64,000 nucleotides of DNA. Source: Hyphomicrobiaceae bacterium (GTDB taxonomy: Bacteria; Pseudomonadota; Alphaproteobacteria; Rhizobiales; Hyphomicrobiaceae). This document shows, one piece after another, positions 35,230-44,540 of this stretch. Within the stretch, counting starts at the first letter, position 1. Each line of letters opens with the position of its first letter. Position numbers and translations under genes: made by a program. A model generated the notes under the pieces. That model had not been told where the DNA came from. It worked only from the letters and a program-made list of their open reading frames with translations, and did not search any database. Where the stretch lies: NCBI GenBank assembly GCA_022844275.1, contig JALHMB010000004.1, forward strand, positions 186,001-250,000. The letters run 5' to 3'.

Positions 35230-37724
35230 GCGAGGGTTTGGAACTTCACCGCCTCTGTCCCGGGCCGCGGGCCGTGCTCGGGAAAGCGCACGGTGACGGC
35301 GGTGCCTTCGCCCGGCTCACTGATGAGGCTCATGGTGCCGCCGTGCAGTTCGACGAGGCTCTTGACGATGGGCAGGCCGAGGCCTGCGCCGCGATGCTTG
35401 GAACCGCGGCTGCGTGAGATGAAGCGGCCGAGCACATCACGCTGCTGGTCGTGCGGGATGCCGGCGCCGCGGTCGGTGACGGTAAAGGCGATCATCTGGC
35501 CCTCGCGGACGCAGGTCAGGCGGATCAGGCCGCCGGGGTCGGAGAAGCCGATCGCATTCGAGAGCAGATTGTAGAGAATTTGGCGCACGCGGGCCTCGTC
35601 GGCGATCAGTTCGTCGACATCCTCCGCGACCTCGATCTCGAGCGCAAGATGAATGCGGCTCATGCGGTCCTTCACGCCGAGCGCGGCTGCCTCGATGATG
35701 CCCATGATCTTGGCCGGCCCGAGCCGCAGCTCCAATGCGCCAGCATCGATGTTGGCGAGGTCCAGGATATCGTTGATCGTAGAAAGCAGGGTCTCCGACG
35801 AGCGCGAGACGGCCGAGAGATACTCACGCTGCTTGTCGTTCAGTTCGCCGATGCGCGGGCTCTCGAGCAGCTCGGTGAAGCCGATGATGCTGGTGAGCGG
35901 CGTGCGTAGCTCATAAGACACGTGGCTGATGAACTGGCTCTTGAGGCGGTCGGCGGCAATGAGCGCCTCGTTGCGCTCCTCGAGTGCGCGGGCATAGCGC
36001 TTTGTGACGGTGACATCGGCGAAGCTGACGAGCGTGCCGCCGTCGGGTAGCGGCATGGCGGCATAGTCGATGACGCTCTGGTCGGCGCGCGTCATCTGGC
36101 CCTTCGCGTGCTGGCGCTGGTCCGAGAAGGCGGTTGCTGCCTGGGCGATGTTGCTCCATTCGGCCGGATCGTCGTGCAGGATCTGGCACTGGCGGATAAT
36201 CTCGTCGACGTGCGGCTCGTCCTGCAACATGCGCCGGCCGAGCTTCCAGATGCGCTCGAAGGCATGGTTGAAAAGCTTCAGGCGGCCGTCCGTGCCGAAC
36301 ACGGCGACGCCTTCCTCGAGGTGGTCGAGCGTCTCGCGCTGCACGCGGACCAGTTCATCGTAGCGACTCGCAAGCGCAAGGCGCTCGGTCTCGTCCTCGT
36401 AGAGATATGTGACGCCGCCGTCCGGGCGCTCCTCGGCCATGACGTGCACCGAGCGGCCATCCGGAATGTGCCACCATTCCTCGGGCTCGGAGCCGGTCTT
36501 GTAGCCGGCGAGCACCTTGGTCTTCCACTCGCGGTAATTCACGACCTCGGGAATGCGGCTCCGCTCGCGGAGGCGGTCGAGCAACTCGCCATGCATGGGC
36601 CGCTGGTTCAGCCAGTCGGCGTCGAGCTGCCATAGCTTGGCGAAGGCGTCGTTGAAGAAACTCAGCCGCTGGTCGCGCGAGAAGATGGCGACGGCCGTCG
36701 AAACGCGATCGAGCGTCCGGTAGAAGGTCGCGACGAGCCGATCGAGCTCGCTCTCCGCGCTCTGGATGGCAGTCGCGTCGATCGCGCAGGCAACGCTCGC
36801 CTCGCCGAACGGGAGGACGACGATGTCGTGATGGCGCCGCTCGCCGCCGATGATCAGCGGCATCCGCTTGCGGAAGCTCTCCTGGCGCACGAGCACATTG
36901 GCAAGCTCTTCGCGCTGGCGGGTCTCGAGCAGCTCGAGCTGGCGGTCCGTCGCCTCGACCTCACTCTTGGCACCGACAGCGCGCACATAGGCCTTGTTCA
37001 CCCACTCGATCTGGCCGCTGCCGCCGCGGATCCAAACGGGGTGGGGAAGGGCATTGTAGAGGGCGCGCCCGAGACCGATGTCGCGCGCGAGCTGGCGGTG
37101 CTGCGAGATGATCTCGGCAACCTGCTTGCGATAGCCGGCGATGTCGCGGAAGCGCAGGATGGCGCGGCCGCCCGAGACACGGCCGTCGGCCTCGACGTCG
37201 CCGCCGGCGCCCGTGCGCAGGAGCAGATTGAACGGCTGGCCCTGCGTGAAGAGCGTGTCGAGCTTCGCCTTGAGATCGCGCGCGGCCTCGGGCTCGAGCC
37301 ACGCGCCGAGGCGCATGAGAAGCTGGGGATCCTCGGGGAGACCCGGCACGGTCGTCAGCGTATGCGCGGCGACGCGCATGTTCTCGCCCTGCTGCCAGAA
37401 GATGAGAACCTGCGGCTCGGCCTTGATGATCGCTTCAGCGGCAGCGAGGCTGCGGCGCAGCTCGACGACCTCGTCGCGGCGCTGCCACAGGCGCCAGCGC
37501 TGCTGGAGCCAGGAGCGCCAGACCAGTGTGACCATGGCAGCCGCTGCACCCATGAGCACAGCGCCGGCCAACAGCCCACCGAGCCTGAGTGAGCCGATGA
37601 CCTGGATGCTGGTGTCGAAAGCCGCGATCGCGAGCACCGCCACGGAGGCAATAGCGGCCATCAGCAGAAGGATGAGATCCTCCCGCGCCAGCCGTCTTTT
37701 GCCCGTTCGATCCGTGGTGTCCAT
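35226..37724 (-). CDS. divL: DivL-type PAS histidine-kinase-like protein with Tyr at the phosphorylation site
   Basis: An 832-residue protein with two N-terminal membrane helices (about residues 14-36 and 46-70), a long stretch of PAS-like domains (about 230-560) and a C-terminal kinase core. The H-box reads SHVSYELRTPLTSIIGF: the normal phospho-acceptor His is Tyr604 (codon at 35913-35915). The ATP-binding region is intact: NLLSNAIGFSDPGG, DRGAGIPHDQQ and HRGAGLGLPIVKSL. This is the signature of DivL, which in Caulobacter works with DivK and CckA to control CtrA. Genomic position before tsaE agrees. Start at ATG 37724; a TTG at 37817 is less likely. Confidence 0.9.
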   Translation of the reverse strand: MDTTDRTGKRRLAREDLILLLMAAIASVAVLAIAAFDTSIQVIGSLRLGGLLAGAVLMGAAAAMVTLVWRSWLQQRWRLWQRRDEVVELRRSLAAAEAIIKAEPQVLIFWQQGENMRVAAHTLTTVPGLPEDPQLLMRLGAWLEPEAARDLKAKLDTLFTQGQPFNLLLRTGAGGDVEADGRVSGGRAILRFRDIAGYRKQVAEIISQHRQLARDIGLGRALYNALPHPVWIRGGSGQIEWVNKAYVRAVGAKSEVEATDRQLELLETRQREELANVLVRQESFRKRMPLIIGGERRHHDIVVLPFGEASVACAIDATAIQSAESELDRLVATFYRTLDRVSTAVAIFSRDQRLSFFNDAFAKLWQLDADWLNQRPMHGELLDRLRERSRIPEVVNYREWKTKVLAGYKTGSEPEEWWHIPDGRSVHVMAEERPDGGVTYLYEDETERLALASRYDELVRVQRETLDHLEEGVAVFGTDGRLKLFNHAFERIWKLGRRMLQDEPHVDEIIRQCQILHDDPAEWSNIAQAATAFSDQRQHAKGQMTRADQSVIDYAAMPLPDGGTLVSFADVTVTKRYARALEERNEALIAADRLKSQFISHVSYELRTPLTSIIGFTELLESPRIGELNDKQREYLSAVSRSSETLLSTINDILDLANIDAGALELRLGPAKIMGIIEAAALGVKDRMSRIHLALEIEVAEDVDELIADEARVRQILYNLLSNAIGFSDPGGLIRLTCVREGQMIAFTVTDRGAGIPHDQQRDVLGRFISRSRGSKHRGAGLGLPIVKSLVELHGGTMSLISEPGEGTAVTVRFPEHGPRPGTEAVKFQTLA

Positions 37725-37953
37725 GCCGTCCCGGAAGGAGCCGAGAGTCCGAGCGCGCTGGTCCAAGCAGAACTGGTGAAAACCAAGGCGCCAGGGCTTG
37801 TGCTGCCTGTCGCTCAATACCGAATCGGAATTATGCCGGCTTTACCTTGCGCTGACCAGGACATCCGAGGGTGCACGGAAAGAAAGTTATTTAATAAAAT
37901 CAACGGGAAGTGCGCATGGACGCAAAGGGTGGCGTGGCTCGCCGGACACGCCT

Positions 37954-39462
37954 TCAGGCGGCCCGCCGACGCGTGAAGGGATAGGCGAGGATCGTGCCGA
38001 TCGTGATGAGCGTCCGCCAGACGCCGCGAACAAAGGCGAGGGGTGCGCTCACTGGTCCGACGAGCGGCATGAACATGAAGAGGAAGATCGTGCCCCTCAC
38101 GCAGCGAGCGGCCCAGTATCCTGTGCGTCGCGCATAATCTGCACGCGCTTCGAGCGGCCAGACGCGCTGCCACCAATCGCGCGCGACGCCCAATCCGGCA
38201 AAGCCTATCACCAGCAGGACGAGGTAGCCGATCTGGATGAGCGACGGGATGCCCGGCACGAAGCGCGCATCGAGCTCGCGCTGGCGGTCGCGGCTGGTGA
38301 GATCGAGTCGCAGGCCGCTGGCGACGATCGTGCCAGTCACCTCCGGCGCGAGATCGCGCCAGGTTTCGCTGACGGGCGCCGTCCATCCACCTCCACTGCC
38401 ACGTCCGACGCCGACTAGCTGGAAGGACGTGCGCAGCTCACCAGTCGCGATCGCATCGGTTTCGACGGCCACGCCGCCGGTGAGTTGCCCGATAAGGTCG
38501 GGAAGGGCGGGCTTCGTCCGCGGGCCATCGAGGCGCGTGAGATCCACGCGCTGCCAGAACCAATTGCGCGTACCGGGCTGGCGGGCGCTCGCGCTTTCGA
38601 TCACGACGAGATTGACGTCGCTCTCAGCCGCAGCGCGTCGCAATTCGTCGAGCATGAGTGTGCGTTCCGGTCCGCTCGATGGCCTGAAGTGCAGCACTGG
38701 CCCCTTCATGCGGCCGCTGATGACGATCGTACCGCGCGCGACGGCGCTCAGCATATGCGGCAAGCGATCCGGATCGACAGCTTCGACGGCAACGCGGCCG
38801 GGCGTCGGATCTACTGGACGCGCGCGCTTGAGGAGCCCTGTCGCTCCGGGCTCCAGAGCCAGAACGCGGATTGCCGCGAGATCCACCGGGCGCGCGAGCT
38901 GCCAGAGCATCTCGTGCACCTCGCTGCGGCTGCGGATGGGCACGCGCACGCCGTTGCCGACATCGAGGCTGTAGAGATCGACGCCGTTGACGACGCGCCG
39001 ATGGAGGCCATAGACGCGGCTATCGAGAAGTGCATTGAGCTCCGCATCGGCCGGCAGCTCCTTGAGCTTCGCGCGATCCTTGAAGAGTGTGTCGTTGGTC
39101 AGGAGAATGAGCTGCTTCGCCGCCTCTTCGGTCAGCGGCATGAGCACGCGCAGGCCACGGCTCAACTCCTCGGGCGTTGCTGCGGTAAACGTCTCGCCTT
39201 CGGCATTGCGCAGGCGCCAGTGGCCCTCGTCCGTTAGCTCGGCGGCCACGGCACGCGCGCGCCGCGTTGCCGGCAAGGTCTTGAGGTGCGCGCCCGCTTC
39301 GTCGATCGCGGTCAGGCGTTTGGCCGTGCCATGCGGGACGCCATCGTCGGTATGCTTGAGGATGCGCGTTAGCCAGTTCGCGCTTGCGGACACTGACGCG
39401 AGAAGCGTCAGAGCCATCAGCCCGATCACCAGCAATCCGAATTGGCGTTTCGAGAACTCCAT
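37954..39462 (-). CDS. Uncharacterised membrane-anchored protein upstream of divL
   Basis: A 502-residue protein I do not recognise. It has one N-terminal transmembrane helix (residues 7-29), a long soluble part of roughly 360 residues presumably in the periplasm, and two or three hydrophobic segments at the C-terminus (SLIQIGYLVLLVIGFAGLG, GTIFLFMFMPLVGPVSAPL, LITIGTILAYPF), ending in a basic TRRRAA tail. The soluble part has no obvious catalytic motif. It is on the same strand as divL, 229 bases upstream, so a shared envelope or cell-cycle context is possible but unproven. Confidence 0.7.
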   Translation of the reverse strand: MEFSKRQFGLLVIGLMALTLLASVSASANWLTRILKHTDDGVPHGTAKRLTAIDEAGAHLKTLPATRRARAVAAELTDEGHWRLRNAEGETFTAATPEELSRGLRVLMPLTEEAAKQLILLTNDTLFKDRAKLKELPADAELNALLDSRVYGLHRRVVNGVDLYSLDVGNGVRVPIRSRSEVHEMLWQLARPVDLAAIRVLALEPGATGLLKRARPVDPTPGRVAVEAVDPDRLPHMLSAVARGTIVISGRMKGPVLHFRPSSGPERTLMLDELRRAAAESDVNLVVIESASARQPGTRNWFWQRVDLTRLDGPRTKPALPDLIGQLTGGVAVETDAIATGELRTSFQLVGVGRGSGGGWTAPVSETWRDLAPEVTGTIVASGLRLDLTSRDRQRELDARFVPGIPSLIQIGYLVLLVIGFAGLGVARDWWQRVWPLEARADYARRTGYWAARCVRGTIFLFMFMPLVGPVSAPLAFVRGVWRTLITIGTILAYPFTRRRAA

Positions 39463-39509
39463 GCCGCTACTCTATCAGCAGGATTGCGGCGGATGCGTTG
39501 CGAAGGCTG

Positions 39510-40310
39510 TCAGCCTTTGGCTTTGATGCGGGCCTTCGCGAAGTCGGGTTTCCGCTTCTCGAAGAAGGCGGCAAAGGCCTCCTGAGCCTCGGCACTCCCC
39601 ATGCACTGCTTGAAGACCTCGGACTCGGCCTCGATCTGGGCGCTGAGCGCGGCCGGATCGCCGCGCATGAGCCGGCGCGCTGCCAGCAGAGCGCCGCGCG
39701 GCTTGCTTGCGAGCCGGCGCGCGGCCTTCATGGCCGTCGCCTCCAGCTCCTCCGCTGGCACGACGGCATTGATGATCCCTGCTTCTCTGCCGCGCTCAGC
39801 GCTGAAGGGCTCGCCGAGGCAGAGGAGTTCGAAGGCGCGCGCATTGCCCATGCGCATGATTGCGGTGAGGCTCGACGCTGCCTCAGGCACGAGACCAAGC
39901 TCGAGGAAGGGCGTCCTGAGGCTCGCCGTCGGGCTCGCATACACGAGATCGCAGTGGAAGAGCATGGTCGTGCCGATGCCGATTGCGAGGCCATCCACGG
40001 CCGCGATCATGGGTTTCGTCACCTTGGGCAGGCGTCGGATGAAGCTCAGCGACGGTGTCGGGATGCCGTCGCTACTGCCGAGCTTGGAGCGGCGGATGAA
40101 GTCGTTGATGTCGTTGCCGGCATTGAAGACGCCGCCTGAGCCGATGAAGACGTGCGCAATGATGCCATCGTCGTTCTCGCCGCGGTCCAGCGCCTCGGAC
40201 ATGGCGTCGTACATGCCGCCGGTGAAAGCGTTCTTCTTGTCCGGCCGTGTGAAGCGCATCACCTGGATTTCATCGGCAATGCTGATCTCGATATCGCGCT
40301 CTTCGCTCAT
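39510..40310 (-). CDS. Enoyl-CoA hydratase/isomerase family protein
   Basis: A 266-residue crotonase. The oxyanion-hole segments are FIGSGGVFNAGNDINDFI (near residue 57) and AAVDGLAIGIGTTMLFHCDL (near residue 103), and LGLVPEAASSLTAIMRMGNA (near residue 137) carries the Glu at the usual catalytic position. Length and order of motifs are standard. It should hydrate or isomerise an enoyl-CoA in fatty or branched acid breakdown. GAGGGAAC precedes the ATG. Next to it downstream on the same strand, 29 bases past the gap, is ptsP's stop side, with ptsP upstream in sequence but transcribed toward lower coordinates, so the two are separate units. Confidence 0.9.
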   Translation of the reverse strand: MSEERDIEISIADEIQVMRFTRPDKKNAFTGGMYDAMSEALDRGENDDGIIAHVFIGSGGVFNAGNDINDFIRRSKLGSSDGIPTPSLSFIRRLPKVTKPMIAAVDGLAIGIGTTMLFHCDLVYASPTASLRTPFLELGLVPEAASSLTAIMRMGNARAFELLCLGEPFSAERGREAGIINAVVPAEELEATAMKAARRLASKPRGALLAARRLMRGDPAALSAQIEAESEVFKQCMGSAEAQEAFAAFFEKRKPDFAKARIKAKG

Positions 40311-40338
40311 GGCCGTTCCCTCGCGCTCCCTAAGACCC

Positions 40339-42636
40339 CTAGATTTCGATGCCCTCGCTTGCCGCGAAGGCTGCGAGCCCGTCGCGGATGCTGCGGCCGC
40401 CTTTGGCGATGAGCTCGCTGACCGCGGACTCCGTGCGTGCCGCGTGCAGGCCGAGCACCATGCTCTTGACCGGGCCGATGCTTGCCGGCGCCATGGAGAG
40501 CGTACGGAAGCCTGCGCCGATGAGGGCCATGGCCTCGAGCGGCCGCCCGCCGATCTCGCCGCACAGCGCTACTGGCACGCCGAGGCGCTTGCCGGCCTCG
40601 GTGACCCCCTTCAATGCCCGCAGGAATGACGGCGCGAGCACATCGAAGCGCCCCGAAACCTTCGGGTTGCCGCGGTCCGACGCGAAGAAGTACTGCATGA
40701 GGTCGTTGCTGCCGACGGAGGCGAAATCGACGAGCGGCAGCACGGAATCGAGATCGAACAGAAGCGACGGTACCTCGATCATGATGCCGAACTGGACGCG
40801 GGTCGGCACGCCGCCGCCGCGTTTGCGAAGGATATCGATCTCGCGATCGAGGATCGCACGCGCGGCGACGATCTCACCCGGCTCGGACACCATCGGTATC
40901 ATCACGCGCAGCTCCGTACCCTCGGCCGCGCGCAGCATGGACCGGAGCTGCGTGCGCAGGAGCGCTGTGCGGTCAAGGCCCATGCGAATGCCGCGCCAGC
41001 CGAGTGCAGGATTGTCCTCGGGGTCCTGGCGCATGTAGGGCAGCACCTTGTCGCCGCCGATGTCGAGCGTGCGGAAGGTGACGGGCTTGGTGCCTGCGCC
41101 CTCGATCACGGCGCGGTAGACCTGGGCCTGGCGATCGCCGCGCGGAAAGGTCGCCGCGACCATGAACTGCAGCTCGGTTCGGAAGAGGCCGATACCCTCG
41201 GCGCCCGACTGCTCGAGGTGGACGAGGTCATCGGGCAGGCCCGCGTTCATCTGCAGCGAGATCTGCGCGCCATCCTTGGTGACGGCCGGCCGGCCGAGCA
41301 GCGAGCGATACTGACGCTGCTGGCGGGCGCGAAAGCGCACCTTGTCCGAGTAGGCCTGGATCACATCGCTTGTCGGACGCACGAACACTTCGCCCGTATT
41401 GCCGTCGACGATCACGGGATCACCGACATCAATGCGCTCGATGAGGCGGCGCACGTCGGTGACCGCGACGACGCCGAGTGCCCGGGCAACGATCGCGACG
41501 TGGCTCTGCCCGCCGCCTTCCTCGATGACGAGGCCGCGCAGGCGGGTGCGGTCGTAGTCGAGGAGATCGGCGGCGCCCATGTTGCGCGCGATGACGATAG
41601 CGTCGTGCGGGAGCTGCTTGTCGCCGGCGCTGCCGCCGCCGGCGTTAGGCGTGGTCAGTATGCGCAGCAGGCGGTCCGATAGATCCTCGAGATCGCGCAC
41701 GCGATCACGCCAGTACGGATCACGCTGGCGCAGCATTCGCGCCCGCGTTTCGTTCTGCACGCGCTCGACGGCTGCTTCCGCGGTCAGTCCCGACTGGATG
41801 GCTTCCTTGAGGCGCCGCTGCCAGCCACGGTCATTGGCGAACATGCGGTAGGCTTCGAGGACGTCCTTGTGCTCGCCTTCGCGCGCGAGGTCACCAGAGC
41901 CGAGCATTTCGTCGACAGTTGCTTTCAGCTCCTCGATAGCCGTCTCGAGACGCAGGGCTTCGGCGACGGGATCGTCGGATGTGAGGTGCGTGACGACGAC
42001 GCGCGGCTGATGCAGCACGGCATGACCGAGCGCGATGCCGTCGGAGATCGCCTGGCCCTTGACCACGTGACCGACGCGCCGGCTGAACTCGATGGCCATA
42101 TTGGCACCGGGTATATTCGCCGAAACGAGCTGTTCGGCAAGCACCATGGCGGTCGTCTGGAGGATCTCGACGTCCTCATCGGAGTATTCGCGCGGCGTCT
42201 TGTTCTGGACCGTGAGCACACCGAGCACATCGCCGCTGCGCAGGATCGGCACCGACAGGAAGGAGTGGTAGATCTCCTCGCCCGTCTCCGGCCGATAGGA
42301 GAAGGCCGGATGGCTCTGCGCGTCGGGCTCATTGATGGGCACGGCCATCTCGGCGCAGCGTCCGACGAGGCCCTCGCCGCGCTTCATGAACGTGCGATGG
42401 ACCGCCGAGGAATTGAGGCCTTCGGTGGCGAACAGCTCGAGGCTGCCGTCCTGGCGCTTCAGGTAGATCGAGCAGACCTCGGCGACCATGAGGCCGGCGA
42501 TCTGGCGCACGATCTTGTCGAGGCGGCTCTGACCGTCGCCCGGCTCCTCGATGATCTCGCGCAGGCGACGCAGAATGATCCGCAGCCCCGGCTCGGTGGG
42601 CGGCCCGTGATCATCCTGGAACGGTGCCTTCGCCAT
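40339..42636 (-). CDS. ptsP: Phosphoenolpyruvate--protein phosphotransferase PtsP (nitrogen PTS EI-Ntr)
   Basis: A 765-residue protein with an N-terminal GAF domain (residues ~20-165, e.g. SFLSVPILRSGDVLGVLTVQ) followed by the enzyme I core. EEGGGQSHVAIVARALG near residue 385 holds the phospho-histidine, and the C-terminal PEP-binding barrel shows TLDIGGDKVLPYMRQDPEDN, FGIMIEVPSLL, FASVGSNDLMQYFFASDRGN and ALCGEIGGRPLEAMALIGAG. It passes phosphate from PEP to NPr and EIIA-Ntr, linking nitrogen and potassium status to regulation. lysC lies upstream on the same strand after 263 bases; that lysC-ptsP order is conserved in this group. Confidence 0.96.
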   Translation of the reverse strand: MAKAPFQDDHGPPTEPGLRIILRRLREIIEEPGDGQSRLDKIVRQIAGLMVAEVCSIYLKRQDGSLELFATEGLNSSAVHRTFMKRGEGLVGRCAEMAVPINEPDAQSHPAFSYRPETGEEIYHSFLSVPILRSGDVLGVLTVQNKTPREYSDEDVEILQTTAMVLAEQLVSANIPGANMAIEFSRRVGHVVKGQAISDGIALGHAVLHQPRVVVTHLTSDDPVAEALRLETAIEELKATVDEMLGSGDLAREGEHKDVLEAYRMFANDRGWQRRLKEAIQSGLTAEAAVERVQNETRARMLRQRDPYWRDRVRDLEDLSDRLLRILTTPNAGGGSAGDKQLPHDAIVIARNMGAADLLDYDRTRLRGLVIEEGGGQSHVAIVARALGVVAVTDVRRLIERIDVGDPVIVDGNTGEVFVRPTSDVIQAYSDKVRFRARQQRQYRSLLGRPAVTKDGAQISLQMNAGLPDDLVHLEQSGAEGIGLFRTELQFMVAATFPRGDRQAQVYRAVIEGAGTKPVTFRTLDIGGDKVLPYMRQDPEDNPALGWRGIRMGLDRTALLRTQLRSMLRAAEGTELRVMIPMVSEPGEIVAARAILDREIDILRKRGGGVPTRVQFGIMIEVPSLLFDLDSVLPLVDFASVGSNDLMQYFFASDRGNPKVSGRFDVLAPSFLRALKGVTEAGKRLGVPVALCGEIGGRPLEAMALIGAGFRTLSMAPASIGPVKSMVLGLHAARTESAVSELIAKGGRSIRDGLAAFAASEGIEI

Positions 42637-42899
42637 TTCGGCCCTGCTATTCCCACGCTACGCCGCTCCGCAATCCAGAGGACCGCCTGCGGCGATATTC
42701 TGCCCGGTCTTGCTCCGCCGGGTCGCTTGCCAACAATGACGACGTCTCGCGAATCAAGAATATGCGACGTCCGTCCTCAGCCGCGATCCCGAAGATCAGG
42801 CAGAATGGCCCAAGCGAGGGACTGGCTGCCTTAAGATCTCGAGGCCCGGCGCGCCTCGTGCGGGCGCTTGCTGATCCCTAACCTCGGTCCCCTTGCCGA

Positions 42900-44162
42900 C
42901 TATTCGGTGTCGAGGCCGTAGAGCGAATGGAGCGTGCGCACGGCAAGCTCGGAATATGCCCGGTCGATCAAGACGCTGATCTTGATCTCCGAGGTCGAGA
43001 TCGCCTGGATGTTGATCCCTTTCTCGGACAAAGCCTTGAACATGCGTGCGGCGACGCCGGCGTGGCTGCGCATGCCGATGCCGATGACGGAGACCTTGAC
43101 CACATCGCCCGAGCTCTCGACGTCGAAGTGACCGATATCGCGGGCAGCGCTCTTCACGACCTCGAGCGAGCGCGGAAGGTCAGTCTGGAGCACGGTAAAG
43201 GTCATATCCGTGCTTTTGCCGTCCGAGGACAGGTTTTGCACGATCATGTCGACGTTGATGTTTGCGTCGGCGAGAGGCCCGAAGATCGCGGCTGCCACGC
43301 CGGGCCGATCGGCGATCTTGCGTAGCGTGATTTTGGCTTCGTCACGGGAGAAGGCGATGCCGCTGACGACTTGCTGTTCCACGATTTCATCCTCGTCGCA
43401 AACGATCGTGCCGATCTCGTGCCAGGTATCCGGATGGGCGGCCGGGATCTCGTCGGGTGGCGTAAAGCTCGAAAGGACGCGCGTGCGCATCCGGTGCACC
43501 ATGGCGAGTTCGACCGAGCGCGTCTGGAGCACCTTGGAGCCGAGCGAGGCCATTTCCAGCATCTCCTCGTAGGAGATGCGCGAGAGGCGGCGCGCCTTGG
43601 GCTCCACGCGCGGGTCGGTCGTGTAAACGCCGTCGACGTCCGTGTAGATGTCGCAAAGGTCCGCCTGCAAGGCAACAGCAATGGCGACCGCGCTCGTATC
43701 CGAGCCTCCCCGGCCGAGCGTCGCGATGCGATTGCGGTTCGGCTCGATGCCCTGGAAGCCCGTGACGACAGCAACCTCACCCGAGGCGAGACGCTCGCGC
43801 AGCTTCTCGCCGGGAATTTCGATAATGCGTGCCGAGCCGTGCGCTGAGTCCGTCAGAATTGGAATCTGCCAGCCCTGCCACGAGCGGGCCTGGATGCCGA
43901 TCGACTGCAGTGCAATGGCGAGCAAGCCTGCCGTGATATTCTCGCCCGAGGCGACGATCGCGTCATACTCGCGCGCGTCGTGCAGAAGGGCCGTCTCGCG
44001 CACCCAGCCGACGAGCTGGTTCGTCGTCCCCGCCATGGCCGACACGACGACGGCAACACGATTACCGGCATCGACCTCGCGCTTGACGTGCTGAGCCACA
44101 TTCCGGATGCGCTCGACATTGGCGACCGACGTGCCCCCGAACTTCATCACGACCGTCGTCAT
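42900..44162 (-). CDS. lysC: Aspartate kinase
   Basis: A 420-residue single-function aspartokinase. The kinase domain begins VVMKFGGTSVANVERIRNVA and includes TLGRGGSDTSAVAIAVALQA near residue 150 and DVDGVYTTDPRVEPKARRL near residue 182. Two ACT regulatory domains follow (e.g. ANINVDMIVQNLSSDG and KGINIQAISTSEIKISVLID), the site of lysine/threonine feedback. It makes aspartyl phosphate for Lys, Thr, Met and diaminopimelate. GGGAGAG precedes the ATG. Divergent from hflK. Confidence 0.96.
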   Translation of the reverse strand: MTTVVMKFGGTSVANVERIRNVAQHVKREVDAGNRVAVVVSAMAGTTNQLVGWVRETALLHDAREYDAIVASGENITAGLLAIALQSIGIQARSWQGWQIPILTDSAHGSARIIEIPGEKLRERLASGEVAVVTGFQGIEPNRNRIATLGRGGSDTSAVAIAVALQADLCDIYTDVDGVYTTDPRVEPKARRLSRISYEEMLEMASLGSKVLQTRSVELAMVHRMRTRVLSSFTPPDEIPAAHPDTWHEIGTIVCDEDEIVEQQVVSGIAFSRDEAKITLRKIADRPGVAAAIFGPLADANINVDMIVQNLSSDGKSTDMTFTVLQTDLPRSLEVVKSAARDIGHFDVESSGDVVKVSVIGIGMRSHAGVAARMFKALSEKGINIQAISTSEIKISVLIDRAYSELAVRTLHSLYGLDTE

Positions 44163-44540
44163 GGCTCTCCCGGTGCATTCCGCTCGCTCGACAGCCGCAG
44201 GTTGTCCTGCCGTGCCTCAATGCCTAAGTTAACTGAGCCGGCCGTAGGAGCGGCCGGTATGAGCACACGCCCACATGCCCCAGCGAACGACGCCGCGGGT
44301 GACGAAGCGCGGCGTACTCATACTCGGCTCGAACGGCCGTCGCAACCATAGCCCGAGATCAGCGGCGGCTTAGATGGAGCCGCGCGAATATGACCGCCTC
44401 GTAATTTGCGGAAGCCGGAAGGAGTAGCCTATAAGCTCAGGCGACCTATATAGACTGCAGGATGCCGGACGCGGCTTGATCGGAGCCTTTTCGTCCGGCA
44501 TCTGCTTATCTCCCAACAATGAGCCAAGAAGGGCGTGGTA
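44163..44540. other. Divergent intergenic region lysC / hflK
   Basis: These 378 bases contain no gene I can support. The AT-rich part around 44395-44455 (GACCTATATAGACTG at 44440-44454) is the best place for the hflK promoter. AGAAGGG at 44527-44533 is the hflK ribosome-binding site. Confidence 0.5.
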
